Below, in pieces: positions 1 through 6,431 of a stretch of 10,860 nt of DNA. The notes beneath the pieces are model-generated. The model searched no databases, was not told the DNA's origin, and saw only the letters and a program-made list of their open reading frames with translations. Source of the stretch: Pseudomonadota bacterium (GTDB lineage Bacteria > Desulfobacterota > Syntrophia > Syntrophales > JADFWA01); assembly GCA_030596145.1 (NCBI GenBank), contig JAUVKS010000037.1:1-10860 (forward strand), written 5' to 3'. The position numbers and the translations under genes were made by a program. How positions within the stretch are numbered: position 1 is the stretch's first letter; the number at the start of each line of letters is the position of its first letter.

Positions 1-138
1 CGTTTTCGGGAGCACAACATAATCCACCTTGCGGGGAATCTGTGCTCCCGCGTCTCTCGAATAGAGAAAATTCTCCTCGGGTTGATTCGAGACATATTGT
101 TCCCCGACGATATTAGCCAACGATTCATAGATATCCAT
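1..138 (-). CDS. FAD-linked oxidase (GlcD/D-lactate dehydrogenase type), N-terminal fragment
   Basis: Only the first 46 codons are in the window; the gene runs off the left edge. The ATG at 138 is preceded by a good ribosome binding site (AAAGGAGA, about 143-150) at normal spacing. The protein starts MDIYESLANIVGE and reaches IPRKVDYVVLPKT. The phrase 'P..VVLPKT' is typical of the entry into the PCMH-type FAD-binding domain of GlcD-like flavoproteins, which oxidise 2-hydroxyacids such as glycolate or lactate with an Fe-S partner. The substrate cannot be told from this fragment. It lies downstream of the broken ybaK-like gene but is separated from it by about 260 bp, including a likely terminator, so it is probably transcribed on its own. 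Confidence 0.6.
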   Translation of the reverse strand, partial: MDIYESLANIVGEQYVSNQPEENFLYSRDAGAQIPRKVDYVVLPKT

Positions 139-301
139 AGAGTCTCCTTTAACGCAAACTTCCGAGAAGAATGCCATGTGGGTCGACTTCTTCCCTCAGA
201 ATTCTTATTTGTTCTCTTGTGGGTGGGGTACTCTCAACGGCCCTGGAAACATCAATGTCCCAGCCAATTGGTTTTTTAATCTCTTCCAGAGTGCTGTTCT
301 T

Positions 302-346
302 TTAATTACCATCTACCCATTTCACCGTTACCCTGATATCCCGAAA
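302..346 (-). pseudogene. Remnant of a second histidine phosphatase gene (C-terminal 14 codons)
   Basis: Read on the minus strand, 346-302 encodes FRDIRVTVKWVDGN followed by TAA. The intact gene ends LRDIGVTVKWIDGD plus TAG. By hand alignment 34 of 42 bases match (305-346 against 753-794), and most differences are silent or conservative. That pattern fits two once-functional coding copies rather than chance. Similarity stops abruptly upstream, at the GC-rich hairpin. It is probably what is left of a paralog or of an incoming homologous segment. Confidence 0.55.
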
Positions 347-376
347 GAAACGCCCTCCGGAGGATTCCGGGGGGCG
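343..376 (-). terminator. Probable intrinsic terminator after the ybaK-like pseudogene
   Basis: Bases 351-360 (CGCCCTCCGG) pair with 367-376 (CCGGGGGGCG) in a 10-bp stem containing one G-T pair, with a 6-nt loop. On the minus strand the stem is followed by TTTCTTTC (343-350), an interrupted U-rich tail. It lies just past the last stop codon of the four-gene minus-strand group. Confidence 0.5.
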
Positions 377-400
377 TCGTTGTTTCCGGAGGGTTTCCGG

Positions 401-710
401 CTAAGCTTTATCGGAGAATTTTATCACTTTTGGCTTTACCAATCTTTCAAAATCCTTGTATGCCAGTTTAATCAATTCCGTGTGTGAACCCGCGTTAAAA
501 GCGATTTCCTCGTCTTCGGCCAAAGTTTCCGCCACAAAAACCTCCATTCCATAAAGATTCCCGAAAGGTGGCATAGCGCCGACTTCGCATTCCGGAAACA
601 TGTCCTTAAAATCCTGTTCGTTGGTAAGTTCAACCTTGCTTGCTCCGGAGAATTTTTTCAAGAGATCAAAATCTACTTTGTAGATAGTCTTTTAGTTTTT
701 TAACTGGCAT
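401..710 (-). pseudogene. YbaK/EbsC-type aminoacyl-tRNA deacylase, broken by internal deletion
   Basis: The family hydrolyses misacylated tRNA in trans (Cys-tRNA(Pro) and similar). A strong site, GGAGGT, precedes an ATG at 710, and the first ten residues (MPVKKLKDYL) match the usual start of this family. The frame then ends at a TGA (666-668). In the shifted frame, from about residue YKVDFDLLKKFSG on, a normal C-terminal half follows, including GAMPPFGNLYGMEV, AEDEEIAFNAGSHTE and YKDFERLVKP, and stops at 401. Family members are about 155 residues long; the two pieces together give about 100. Roughly 50-60 residues of the N-terminal half are missing, and the join is out of frame. A TTG at 661 could start an 86-residue fragment, but that would lack much of the substrate pocket. 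I read it as a recent pseudogene. Confidence 0.75.
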
Positions 711-749
711 GATGACCTCCTTCCTGTTTGTGGTTAGCTTTTAGATTTA

Positions 750-1394
750 CTAATCACCGTCTATCCACTTTACCGTTACTCCGATATCCCGAAGATGGGA
801 GACGTCCCCCCACGTACCCAGCAGCCATGTGCCCTTTTCAACGAAAAAATTGTTGATACTCGCATTGAAGAGTTTGAACCTTGTGGGCACTGAAATGGGA
901 ATATCAAGTACATATCGGAAAAGGCCATTGAGCACTCCTCCGTGGGTTACGATAACGATACGTTCCCCGATGTGACACTCCGCAATATTTTTAATACAAT
1001 CAATTGCACGTTCGAATTGCTGTCTTCTGCTCTCTCCCCCAGGAACAACGTAATCAGGCCCGGCCGTTTTGTAGAGATTGAATTCATGGGGATATTTCCG
1101 TTTGACTTCCTCCATTGAAAGACCCTCAAAGATACCCAGGCTTCTTTCTCTCAAACGGCTGTCGGTAATTACTTTATGCCCCGTCCGGGCGGCGAGATAT
1201 TCCGCAGTTTCATACGATCTCTTCAAGTCACTGCTATATATGGCGGCAATTTTATCCACCACCAGTTTTTCCGCAATGGCCTTAGCCTGGCGAATCCCCG
1301 TAGGACTGAGATCGGTATCTAAATGTCCCTGTATCAGACTCTCTTCATTCCAGAGGGTTTCACCATGACGCACTACGATAAGCTCGGTAGTAAT
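750..1394 (-). CDS. Histidine phosphatase family protein (phosphoglycerate mutase-like), ATT start
   Basis: A 214-residue phosphatase of the histidine phosphatase superfamily. From the ATT start it shows the catalytic RHGET (His10), the GHLDTDLSPTGIRQA segment, SSDLKRS with Arg59, the acidic RLRERSLG region (Glu83) and the second catalytic histidine in IVIVTHGG (His151). These make the phosphohistidine pocket. The nearest GTG (1373) would delete the first beta strand (TELIVV) that carries RHG, and it has no good ribosome binding site. The ATT at 1394 lies 7 nt after AAGGAGG (1402-1408), and no ATG, GTG or TTG is in frame between that site and 1373. The substrate is unknown; GpmB-like sugar phosphatase and CobC-like alpha-ribazole phosphatase are both possible. 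It sits 15 nt downstream of the thioesterase gene, so the two are probably cotranscribed. Confidence 0.8.
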   Translation of the reverse strand: MTTELIVVRHGETLWNEESLIQGHLDTDLSPTGIRQAKAIAEKLVVDKIAAIYSSDLKRSYETAEYLAARTGHKVITDSRLRERSLGIFEGLSMEEVKRKYPHEFNLYKTAGPDYVVPGGESRRQQFERAIDCIKNIAECHIGERIVIVTHGGVLNGLFRYVLDIPISVPTRFKLFNASINNFFVEKGTWLLGTWGDVSHLRDIGVTVKWIDGD

Positions 1395-1408
1395 TTCCTC
1401 TCCTCCTT

Positions 1409-1834
1409 TTACTCATCAAAAATTGCCCTGAATTTCCGTGGAACCTCCGCTTTTTTTCTCTTTTCATAATCAAAGAATATAAATCCTGTCTTGGCTCTGG
1501 CTACTTCCTCGTCTGTTTCTTTGTTTGTAAGTTTATAAACGAAGTCGAAACCATATTTACTGAAGTCGTTGCCGGCAATTTCGATCTTTAAAGTATCGCC
1601 GTAAAATGCCTCCGATTTATAAACAATCGCGGAATCCGCCATGATGAGTCCATACCCTTCGATATCCAGTTCAACATAACTATATTCGTTTAAGAATCTC
1701 ACACGAGCCTCATGGATCAAAGGAAGTATTTTTTCATGTCCAAGATGATTGGCAAAATTTATGTCACTTATACGTACAGGAATTTCTGTGGAATATTCAA
1801 ATTTTTCGGGCAAATTTATTTTGATTCGAGCCAT
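1409..1834 (-). CDS. Hotdog-fold acyl-CoA thioesterase (4HBT family)
   Basis: A 141-residue cytoplasmic protein, the usual length for single-domain 4HBT thioesterases. The N-terminal segment VRISDINFANHLGHEKILPLIHEAR corresponds to the family's active-site strand and helix region (an Asp near residue 24, then N-x-L-G-H). It is followed by the central beta sheet (IVYKSEAFYGDTLKIEI, FDFVYKL, ARAKTGFIFFDY). Such enzymes hydrolyse acyl- or hydroxybenzoyl-CoA; the substrate here is not evident. The ATG at 1834 lies 7 nt past the stop of the DUF4384 gene, and the stop overlaps the ribosome binding region of the histidine phosphatase, so the three form a tight operon. Confidence 0.75.
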   Translation of the reverse strand: MARIKINLPEKFEYSTEIPVRISDINFANHLGHEKILPLIHEARVRFLNEYSYVELDIEGYGLIMADSAIVYKSEAFYGDTLKIEIAGNDFSKYGFDFVYKLTNKETDEEVARAKTGFIFFDYEKRKKAEVPRKFRAIFDE

Positions 1835-1841
1835 ATTTTAC

Positions 1842-2747
1842 TTACTCCTTGGTGGTGAGCATCCAGGTGGCTTCATAGAATTCCGCACCAATATCTGAAC
1901 CCGTGCCGCTTCCTGCTACGTTGATGCCGCGTGTCTCTGCCGCCAGATTTTCCTGCAATCCACGATACTGCCTGAGACCCTGCCCAATTGAATTCGTGGC
2001 CACTTCACCTAAAGAGACTTCACTGGCGTAAACTACAATACGATCCTCACCATAGGGCGGCGCGACCTTTAAATCAAAGCGATCCCCCTTGTCCGGAATT
2101 GTGTAGACCTTTCCACCTCTAAAAAAATTGATCCTGCGAAAGTCATTGGGGAGAAGCTGTATAATTTCCCCGCCCGAGGTAATATCCACAATCCGCGCAT
2201 AGAAGTCACGGTTCCCCTGAATGAATATCCTGATATTCTCACCCATTTTGTAACGTTTTTTGTCGGTCCAGACCTTTACTGTAAGGGGGGCATCGCTGTT
2301 CATGATTGCCTCCTGGTGAGCCTCAGGTTTCTTAGACTTGAGATCATACAAAACCTCCGCCTTGATCCAGACATGGTAGCGATTGTTCCCCTCCACACCA
2401 TGATCTTTCTGTTCAAGAACCGTGACAGCCCCTTCCGCATCAGACCACACCATGTCATACTCGACCTGAAAGTCTTTGACCTTTGTTTTCGATTTGATGT
2501 AGGTCTTGGCAGCTTCCAGTGCCTGTCTTTTGGCGGTTGCAAAGGCAGCGGCCCGGCTTTGGGCTATGGTCATATTCTCTGAGAGATAGGCGTAACCGTC
2601 TACTGTATGTATGGAGGAACGTTTTTCCTGATCGGGAACAACCTGAACGGCCTTGGTATCACCGCTATGGACGTTTGGGGGTATTGCTAAAAACAACAGG
2701 AACAGAAAAAAAATTAAACATCTACAAATTCGTATATTATCCATCAT
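1842..2747 (-). CDS. Exported DUF4384-domain protein
   Basis: A 301-residue protein with an N-terminal signal peptide: positive residues early, then a hydrophobic stretch (LIFFLFLLFLAI, about residues 11-22) and a likely type I cleavage site after VHS near residue 28. There is no lipobox. Residues about 45-135 (TVDGYAYLSENMTIAQSRAAA, KRQALEAAKTYI) resemble the LPP20/FlgT-like domain of envelope proteins, with an alanine-rich helix followed by strands. Residues about 150-250 (LTVKVWTDKKRYKMGENI, IQLLPNDF, DRIVVYAS) match the DUF4384 pattern, which is found in surface proteins and fused to peptidases or kinases. Its function is unknown, probably periplasmic or envelope-linked. A strong site (GGAGGAAGG) precedes two adjacent ATGs (2747 and 2744). 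It is the first gene of the leftward operon. Confidence 0.7.
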   Translation of the reverse strand: MMDNIRICRCLIFFLFLLFLAIPPNVHSGDTKAVQVVPDQEKRSSIHTVDGYAYLSENMTIAQSRAAAFATAKRQALEAAKTYIKSKTKVKDFQVEYDMVWSDAEGAVTVLEQKDHGVEGNNRYHVWIKAEVLYDLKSKKPEAHQEAIMNSDAPLTVKVWTDKKRYKMGENIRIFIQGNRDFYARIVDITSGGEIIQLLPNDFRRINFFRGGKVYTIPDKGDRFDLKVAPPYGEDRIVVYASEVSLGEVATNSIGQGLRQYRGLQENLAAETRGINVAGSGTGSDIGAEFYEATWMLTTKE

Positions 2748-2793
2748 CTGTTTCCTTCCTCCTGATTTTTAACTAACATGCCTTAACATATAT

Positions 2794-2823
2794 CATAACC
2801 AACGAAAAAGCTAAAGGTCATGT
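2794..2823 (-). promoter_or_regulatory. Possible promoter of the DUF4384-thioesterase-phosphatase operon
   Basis: On the minus strand TATGAT (2794-2799) is a good -10 candidate, and ATGACC lies about 18 nt upstream as a weak -35. It is about 45 nt upstream of the first gene's start. The -35 match is poor, so this is tentative. Confidence 0.3.
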
Positions 2824-2871
2824 ATATGCCCTAAAATAGACACTGGAAATAAAGTCTGTCCTCCCCATCCC

Positions 2872-3081
2872 GTAGGACAGGCGTCTCGGCTGTCTAAGAG
2901 GCTGTCCGAGAATGAGAAATTTTTCGCAAGGTCAAGGAAGGCGAAGATTTTAACCGCAGGAATACATTGAGTATTTTGAGGATTAAAATCTGAACCTGAC
3001 GCAGAGATTGCGGAAAATAGCCATTCTCGGACAGCCTCCTAAACGATTCACCATTACGGACAGGCGGGACGCCTGTCCTAC
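2872..3081. repeat. MITE-like nested inverted-repeat element
   Basis: The core is bounded by a perfect 17-bp inverted repeat, GAGGCTGTCCGAGAATG (2898-2914) against 3022-3038. Inside it are a 9-bp inverted repeat (AGATTTTAA 2945-2953, TTAAAATCT 2983-2991) and a central AATAC (2961-2965) with GTATT (2971-2975), so the core of about 141 bp can fold into one long imperfect hairpin. Outside the core, 2872-2894 and 3059-3081 form a further inverted repeat matching at about 21 of 23 positions (GTAGGACAGGCGTC...). It encodes no convincing protein. The structure suggests a miniature transposable element or a large palindromic repeat. No clear target-site duplication was found. Confidence 0.65.
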
Positions 3082-3135
3082 TGTGTTGGAAGGGTCAATG
3101 TCTGTTTTGGGGATATGTAATAGAATCGAAGCTAT

Positions 3136-3155
3136 CCGTCCGCTACCGCAGACGG
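3136..3155. repeat. Small hairpin near repeat cluster
   Basis: CCGTC (3136-3140) pairs with GACGG (3151-3155), and the stem extends inwards past one mismatch through GC/GC to a short loop. On the plus strand it is followed by GAAATTTTT, so it could act as a weak terminator, but no plus-strand gene ends here. Confidence 0.3.
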
Positions 3156-3171
3156 GAAATTTTTGAAATAT

Positions 3172-3260
3172 GTAGGGTGGCATTTTACCTACCCGCTCGT
3201 GCCTCGCAGTGGCAGGCGGGTATACCACCGTTTACGGTCGGGTATAAAACCCGACCCTAC
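3172..3260. repeat. Second inverted-repeat cluster downstream of the cbiR-like gene
   Basis: This block of about 89 bp is bounded by GTAGGGT (3172-3178) and ACCCTAC (3254-3260). It contains two hairpins. One has TACCCGC (3190-3196) pairing with GCGGGTA (3216-3222), with inner TGCC/GGCA. The other has GGTCGGGT (3236-3243) pairing with ACCCGACC (3249-3256) around a 5-nt loop. The second hairpin lies about 25 nt past the minus-strand stop of the cbiR-like gene and may end its transcript, though it has no U-tract. Confidence 0.5.
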
Positions 3261-3280
3261 CTTTCGGGGATATTTGCAGG

Positions 3281-4129
3281 TTAAGAATAGTGTGGTTCAT
3301 CACGAAATGCTTCGAGCATTATCTCCAGAGACTCGTCCAGATCACGGGGACTGAACACCTCCAGAGTAATCGCGCCTTGAAAGGAATTTCTGTGGATGTA
3401 TCTAAGCCATTCATGCACCTGATCCTTCGGTAATCGGGAGAGGCTCAAATGCTCATCGTATCCGTTTACACCGTGAAGGTGTATCTCACGGGTGACATCA
3501 AGACGATGCCTTAGATGTTCCATCACCTCCTCCCGGCCGAGTATCAGGTGTCCCAGGTCCAGGCATAGCCCACAAAAACCACTTTCCAGGAATGGCTCCA
3601 GAAAGCGCGGGGAGTAGTTGATATTTTCAACCAGTAATTTGCCTGGCTTGCCTAATGCTCCATGAAGGACTTCCAGAGATTCCAGAGCATGGCCTCGCCA
3701 TTCATCCCACCTGGGGTCATTTTGTGATGTGAAATAGAAATCAGGGATCGCGACAAGGGTTGGCGGTGAAAAGGGTACATGAAGTATATAGTGCATGGGT
3801 TCCAGTTCCGCTGTCCTGAGGAGAATTTCCCTGGCCAGTTGGACAGATTTTTCCCGTTGTGTCCTATCCGAAGCCGCTATCTCCAGGGAGGCGGGGAGGT
3901 GTACCGCAAAGGCCATATCCTCCTGCTCGCCTGTTTTCTTCAGTGAGCATATTTCTTCAGACGTCGGAATATTATGAAGGGTGGGTGTATGAAACAAAAT
4001 GATTTCAATATAGTCCACCATGTTTGCTAACAGTCCTGCATTCTTCAGCAGATCATCTCCGAACACCATGGAAGTGGCGCCCACCTTGAAAGGTAATTTT
4101 AAATGAGATTTTTTCATCGTTAGTTTCAT
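3281..4129 (-). CDS. cbiR: CbiR-like cobamide-remodeling hydrolase (AP endonuclease family 2 / xylose isomerase-like TIM barrel)
   Basis: CbiR opens the nucleotide loop of corrinoids so the lower ligand can be exchanged; the characterised member is from Akkermansia muciniphila. This protein of about 282 residues has the expected barrel signatures, numbered from the start used here: KVGATSMVFGDDLLKN, VDYIEIILFH, VHLP (His77), ILHVPF (His117), LVENINY (Glu168), GLCLDLGHL (Asp191, His194), REIHLHGV (His217, His219), HLSL and ITLEVFS (Glu257). These His, Asp and Glu residues are the likely metal ligands. Start choice is uncertain: ATG 4129 is close behind an AGGGGAGGGG tract, ATG 4117 (MKKSHLK) better fits the usual beginning, and a GTG at 4153 is less likely. 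It is the third gene after a cobalamin riboswitch, which strongly supports a corrinoid role. The assignment rests on motif recall, not on a search. Confidence 0.7.
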   Translation of the reverse strand: MKLTMKKSHLKLPFKVGATSMVFGDDLLKNAGLLANMVDYIEIILFHTPTLHNIPTSEEICSLKKTGEQEDMAFAVHLPASLEIAASDRTQREKSVQLAREILLRTAELEPMHYILHVPFSPPTLVAIPDFYFTSQNDPRWDEWRGHALESLEVLHGALGKPGKLLVENINYSPRFLEPFLESGFCGLCLDLGHLILGREEVMEHLRHRLDVTREIHLHGVNGYDEHLSLSRLPKDQVHEWLRYIHRNSFQGAITLEVFSPRDLDESLEIMLEAFRDEPHYS

Positions 4130-4182
4130 CCCCTCCCCTAACCCCTCCCACAACTCAAGGGGAAGGACAGGGGGATAAATGA

Positions 4183-5301
4183 TTACAAAGATATGCCACC
4201 TTTGGCCGATAGCACCATAAGCTTTTCGAGACCACCCTCAGGGTTTCGATTTTGAGCCCTGACCCAGTCAAGTAATTTAGTTAATGGCGTCCCCGACATA
4301 ATCTTCTCCATGGCAATATCAACACCTTCCCGGAGGGAAAGCGTTTTTCCGACTGTCCACAGGATAACCCCCGTATTGAGGGCGACAATTTCCGTCCGTG
4401 ACCTGTTGCCCCTGCCTGCAAGGGTTTTAACGGCATCAACGGCCTCATCCTCTACACTGTCACGAGGTCTGATCTCTTCGTAGTCGCCGTGGGGCAGACC
4501 CACATCCTCCGGTCTGATTTCCTGAAATTCAATTCCTCCATTTTCCTCCAAAATTCCGAGCCTGGAAATTCCGAGCGTTGATAGTTCGTCCATGCCTTTA
4601 TCACCATCCTGCTCAAGACCGTGAAATACTATCGCCTTCCTGTAACCTATTCTACTCATTACGTCCAGTGCGGGTTCAATCTGTTCAGGAGATCCCACAC
4701 CCCGAACACCGATGCGAGGCAGGACGGGATTGGCCAGCGAGGCGGCAATATTAAAAGTGGAGGCAAATCTGATCTGAGATAATATCCTTCCAAGACCCCC
4801 CGGGTGGACACGCGAGCTCATTCCGTTGAAAAGACCGATTCCGCAGGTTTCGATCGAACGACAGACCATGTTTACATCGCATTCAACATCCACCCCCAAC
4901 GCCTCGCACAGATCGACCGTGCCGCACCTGGAGGTAATTGCCCGAGCCCCGTGTCTTGCCAGGTAAACGCCCAGACTTGCGGCCACAATGGAGGAAATGG
5001 TGCTTATGTTGAATGTCTTGAGGCTGTCCATACCGGTTCCACAATTTTCAACGACCTGCAGGCCGTTAATGCTGCCCTTATTTGTATCCAGCTCATAGAT
5101 GGCCTCAAAACAGCCTGCTATCTCCTCCGCCGTTTCCCCTTTCATCCTCAGGGCAGCCAGCGCCGCCCCCTGGTGTATGTCGGGTTGATTTCCGGCCAAA
5201 ATCTCGCAAAACATTTCCCTCGCCTCTTTTCGGGTGAAGTTTTTCCTTGCCATCAACGAATTTACTACCTGACCGAATGACCTTAATAATTGTTCGTCCA
5301 T
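4183..5301 (-). CDS. TrpD-like phosphoribosyltransferase with altered acceptor site
   Basis: A 372-residue protein with the two-domain fold of anthranilate phosphoribosyltransferases (nucleoside phosphorylase-like family 3). Family features seen: the helical N-domain with LAALRMKGETAEEI, the diphosphate loop NCGTGMDSLKTFNIST (GTGMD about 88-92, NIST 98-101), and the Mg-binding DE in GMDELS (238-239). Changed residues: the usual KHGNR is RHGAR (116-120), so the acceptor-contacting Asn is Ala, and the usual RTIFN is ASTFN (180-184), so the anthranilate-binding Arg is lost. PRPP and Mg binding thus look intact while the acceptor pocket differs, so tryptophan synthesis is unlikely. Placed between a zinc dehydrogenase and cbiR behind a B12 riboswitch, it may activate a cobamide lower-ligand base (inference). 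ATG 5301 follows GGGAGGAAA at good spacing. Confidence 0.7.
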   Translation of the reverse strand: MDEQLLRSFGQVVNSLMARKNFTRKEAREMFCEILAGNQPDIHQGAALAALRMKGETAEEIAGCFEAIYELDTNKGSINGLQVVENCGTGMDSLKTFNISTISSIVAASLGVYLARHGARAITSRCGTVDLCEALGVDVECDVNMVCRSIETCGIGLFNGMSSRVHPGGLGRILSQIRFASTFNIAASLANPVLPRIGVRGVGSPEQIEPALDVMSRIGYRKAIVFHGLEQDGDKGMDELSTLGISRLGILEENGGIEFQEIRPEDVGLPHGDYEEIRPRDSVEDEAVDAVKTLAGRGNRSRTEIVALNTGVILWTVGKTLSLREGVDIAMEKIMSGTPLTKLLDWVRAQNRNPEGGLEKLMVLSAKGGISL

Positions 5302-5333
5302 CAGATTTCCTCCCTTTAATACAATTATTACAA

Positions 5334-6344
5334 TCAAAATTGATTTATAATTATTTTTTTGACCTCCTGCCTGCTTAAGACCTCCATTCCCTCCGGAATT
5401 CCCTCGACTGGTACTCTGTAAAAATGGAAAAATGAGAGATCAATCTTCCCCTCCACCAGCATATTGAGGGCAGAACGAAAATCTCCAATGTTGCAGCCAT
5501 AGGAACCGGCAAGTGTAAGTTCCTTATAATGTGCTGCGTTCATATCGATCGGCTGCAATTTCTTCCCTCCATAATTTCCGGAAAAGAATGAGACACAGCC
5601 TCCCGGGTTCATTATTTTCCAGAAGTGGAAGTCCAGACCTCCAGGACAGGCAGGGACAAGTAAATCAATTCCTACATTCGTTAATCTCTCAAGAAGAGAT
5701 GAACTTGATGTATCGATAACTTCGACCCCCTGGGGCAATTCCCTTGAAAGTCTCTCCGGGTTTTTGTCCGCCATGATTATTTCCTTCCAACCCTGTTTCC
5801 TCAAAAGTGCGGCGAACATGCTCCCAACGGCACCAGCGCCTATAATCAGCGCTCTTTCTTTTTTTGCAAACTGGAACTTTCTGACGGCGCTCAAACAGCA
5901 GGCAAGAGGTTCCGCAAGCACCACCTGTTCGGAATCGATGCCCTGCGGAAAAGCAACCAGTGAACCCAGTTGTTCCCCGGAAAAGGGGACGATGGAACGG
6001 AAAACCCCATCTTCGTTAAAACCGTATATCCGGATTTTTTCACATCTGGCGGTGTATCCCATCCTGCACGGATCACATTCTCCGCAAAAGAGACCAGGAT
6101 ATATGGCCACCATAGTACCGATTTTGAGCAATGGATTACGACTCTCAATTATCTCCCCAACCCCTTCGTGGCCCAGTATCCTGGGAAGGGATAGGTCCCT
6201 CTGTCCGGACTGAACCATTTTCAGGTCTGTTCGGCAGATAGTTGCTGCCCTCATTGAGACGAGAACACCCCCGGGAGGGGTTACAGGCGGGCTGGTTTCA
6301 ACTACTTCAAGTCTGCCATCTTCATTAAGCAATACCTTTTTCAT
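5334..6344 (-). CDS. Zinc-dependent medium-chain dehydrogenase under B12 riboswitch control
   Basis: A 336-residue MDR-family NAD(P)-dependent dehydrogenase, close to the usual 340-350. It carries the catalytic-zinc residues (ICRTD, then GHEGVGEI), the four-cysteine structural zinc lobe CGECDPCRMGYTARC, the EPLACCLSAV segment, and the Rossmann motif GAGAVGS. It resembles threonine/sorbitol dehydrogenases rather than simple ethanol dehydrogenases; the substrate cannot be assigned. It is the first gene behind the cobalamin riboswitch, and its stop lies about 32 nt before the TrpD-like start, so it probably acts in cobamide metabolism. ATG 6344 is preferred over the in-frame GTG at 6350 because GAGGTG sits at the right distance from it. 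The riboswitch terminator's U-tract ends only a few bases before that site. Confidence 0.75.
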   Translation of the reverse strand: MKKVLLNEDGRLEVVETSPPVTPPGGVLVSMRAATICRTDLKMVQSGQRDLSLPRILGHEGVGEIIESRNPLLKIGTMVAIYPGLFCGECDPCRMGYTARCEKIRIYGFNEDGVFRSIVPFSGEQLGSLVAFPQGIDSEQVVLAEPLACCLSAVRKFQFAKKERALIIGAGAVGSMFAALLRKQGWKEIIMADKNPERLSRELPQGVEVIDTSSSSLLERLTNVGIDLLVPACPGGLDFHFWKIMNPGGCVSFFSGNYGGKKLQPIDMNAAHYKELTLAGSYGCNIGDFRSALNMLVEGKIDLSFFHFYRVPVEGIPEGMEVLSRQEVKKIIINQF

Positions 6345-6356
6345 GCGCACCTCAAT

Positions 6357-6402
6357 AAAAAAGCCGCTTGGAACACTTCACTACATCAGTGTTCCAGGCG
6401 GC
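6357..6402 (-). terminator. Riboswitch expression-platform terminator
   Basis: On the minus strand, bases 6402-6388 pair with 6377-6363 (GCCGC, one mismatch, then TGGAACACT; 14 of 15 pairs) around a 10-nt loop, followed by six T residues (6362-6357). This is a strong intrinsic terminator placed between the cobalamin aptamer and the dehydrogenase start. That is the arrangement expected for shut-off when cobalamin is bound. Confidence 0.85.
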
Positions 6403-6431
6403 TTATGGCGTTACCAATCCTGTATGACAGT

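Larger units (their letters stand above)
139..400. other. Gene-free scar with remnants of coding sequence
   Basis: No intact gene is visible. The stretch holds a GC-rich hairpin (351-376), a 42-nt copy of the 3' end of the neighbouring histidine phosphatase gene (305-346), and on the minus strand an open frame of about 50 codons (152-301) without a plausible start codon. The last 12 bases before the FAD oxidase carry its ribosome binding site. The two short plus-strand open frames overlapping this region have no recognisable protein content. Confidence 0.5.
2748..3280. other. Gene-free repeat-rich stretch
   Basis: No gene is supported in these 533 bp. The stretch holds the promoter region of the DUF4384 operon at its left end and then two inverted-repeat clusters. 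Short open frames on both strands follow the repeat palindromes and have no recognisable protein character. Confidence 0.6.

Noticed and set aside
82..487. Two short plus-strand open frames at the left end
   Set aside because: They run opposite the FAD oxidase start and the scar region, without ribosome binding sites or recognisable content.
666..668. TGA in the ybaK-like gene as another Sec codon
   Set aside because: Readthrough in that frame gives no family-like sequence; the matching C-terminal part is in a different frame, so this is a deletion with frameshift.
4804..5280. Plus-strand open frame of 158 codons opposite the TrpD-like gene
   Set aside because: It is a shadow of the TrpD-like gene, with no recognisable motifs.
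5764..6213. Plus-strand open frame of 149 codons opposite the dehydrogenase
   Set aside because: It is a shadow of the zinc dehydrogenase gene, which has clear motifs on the minus strand.
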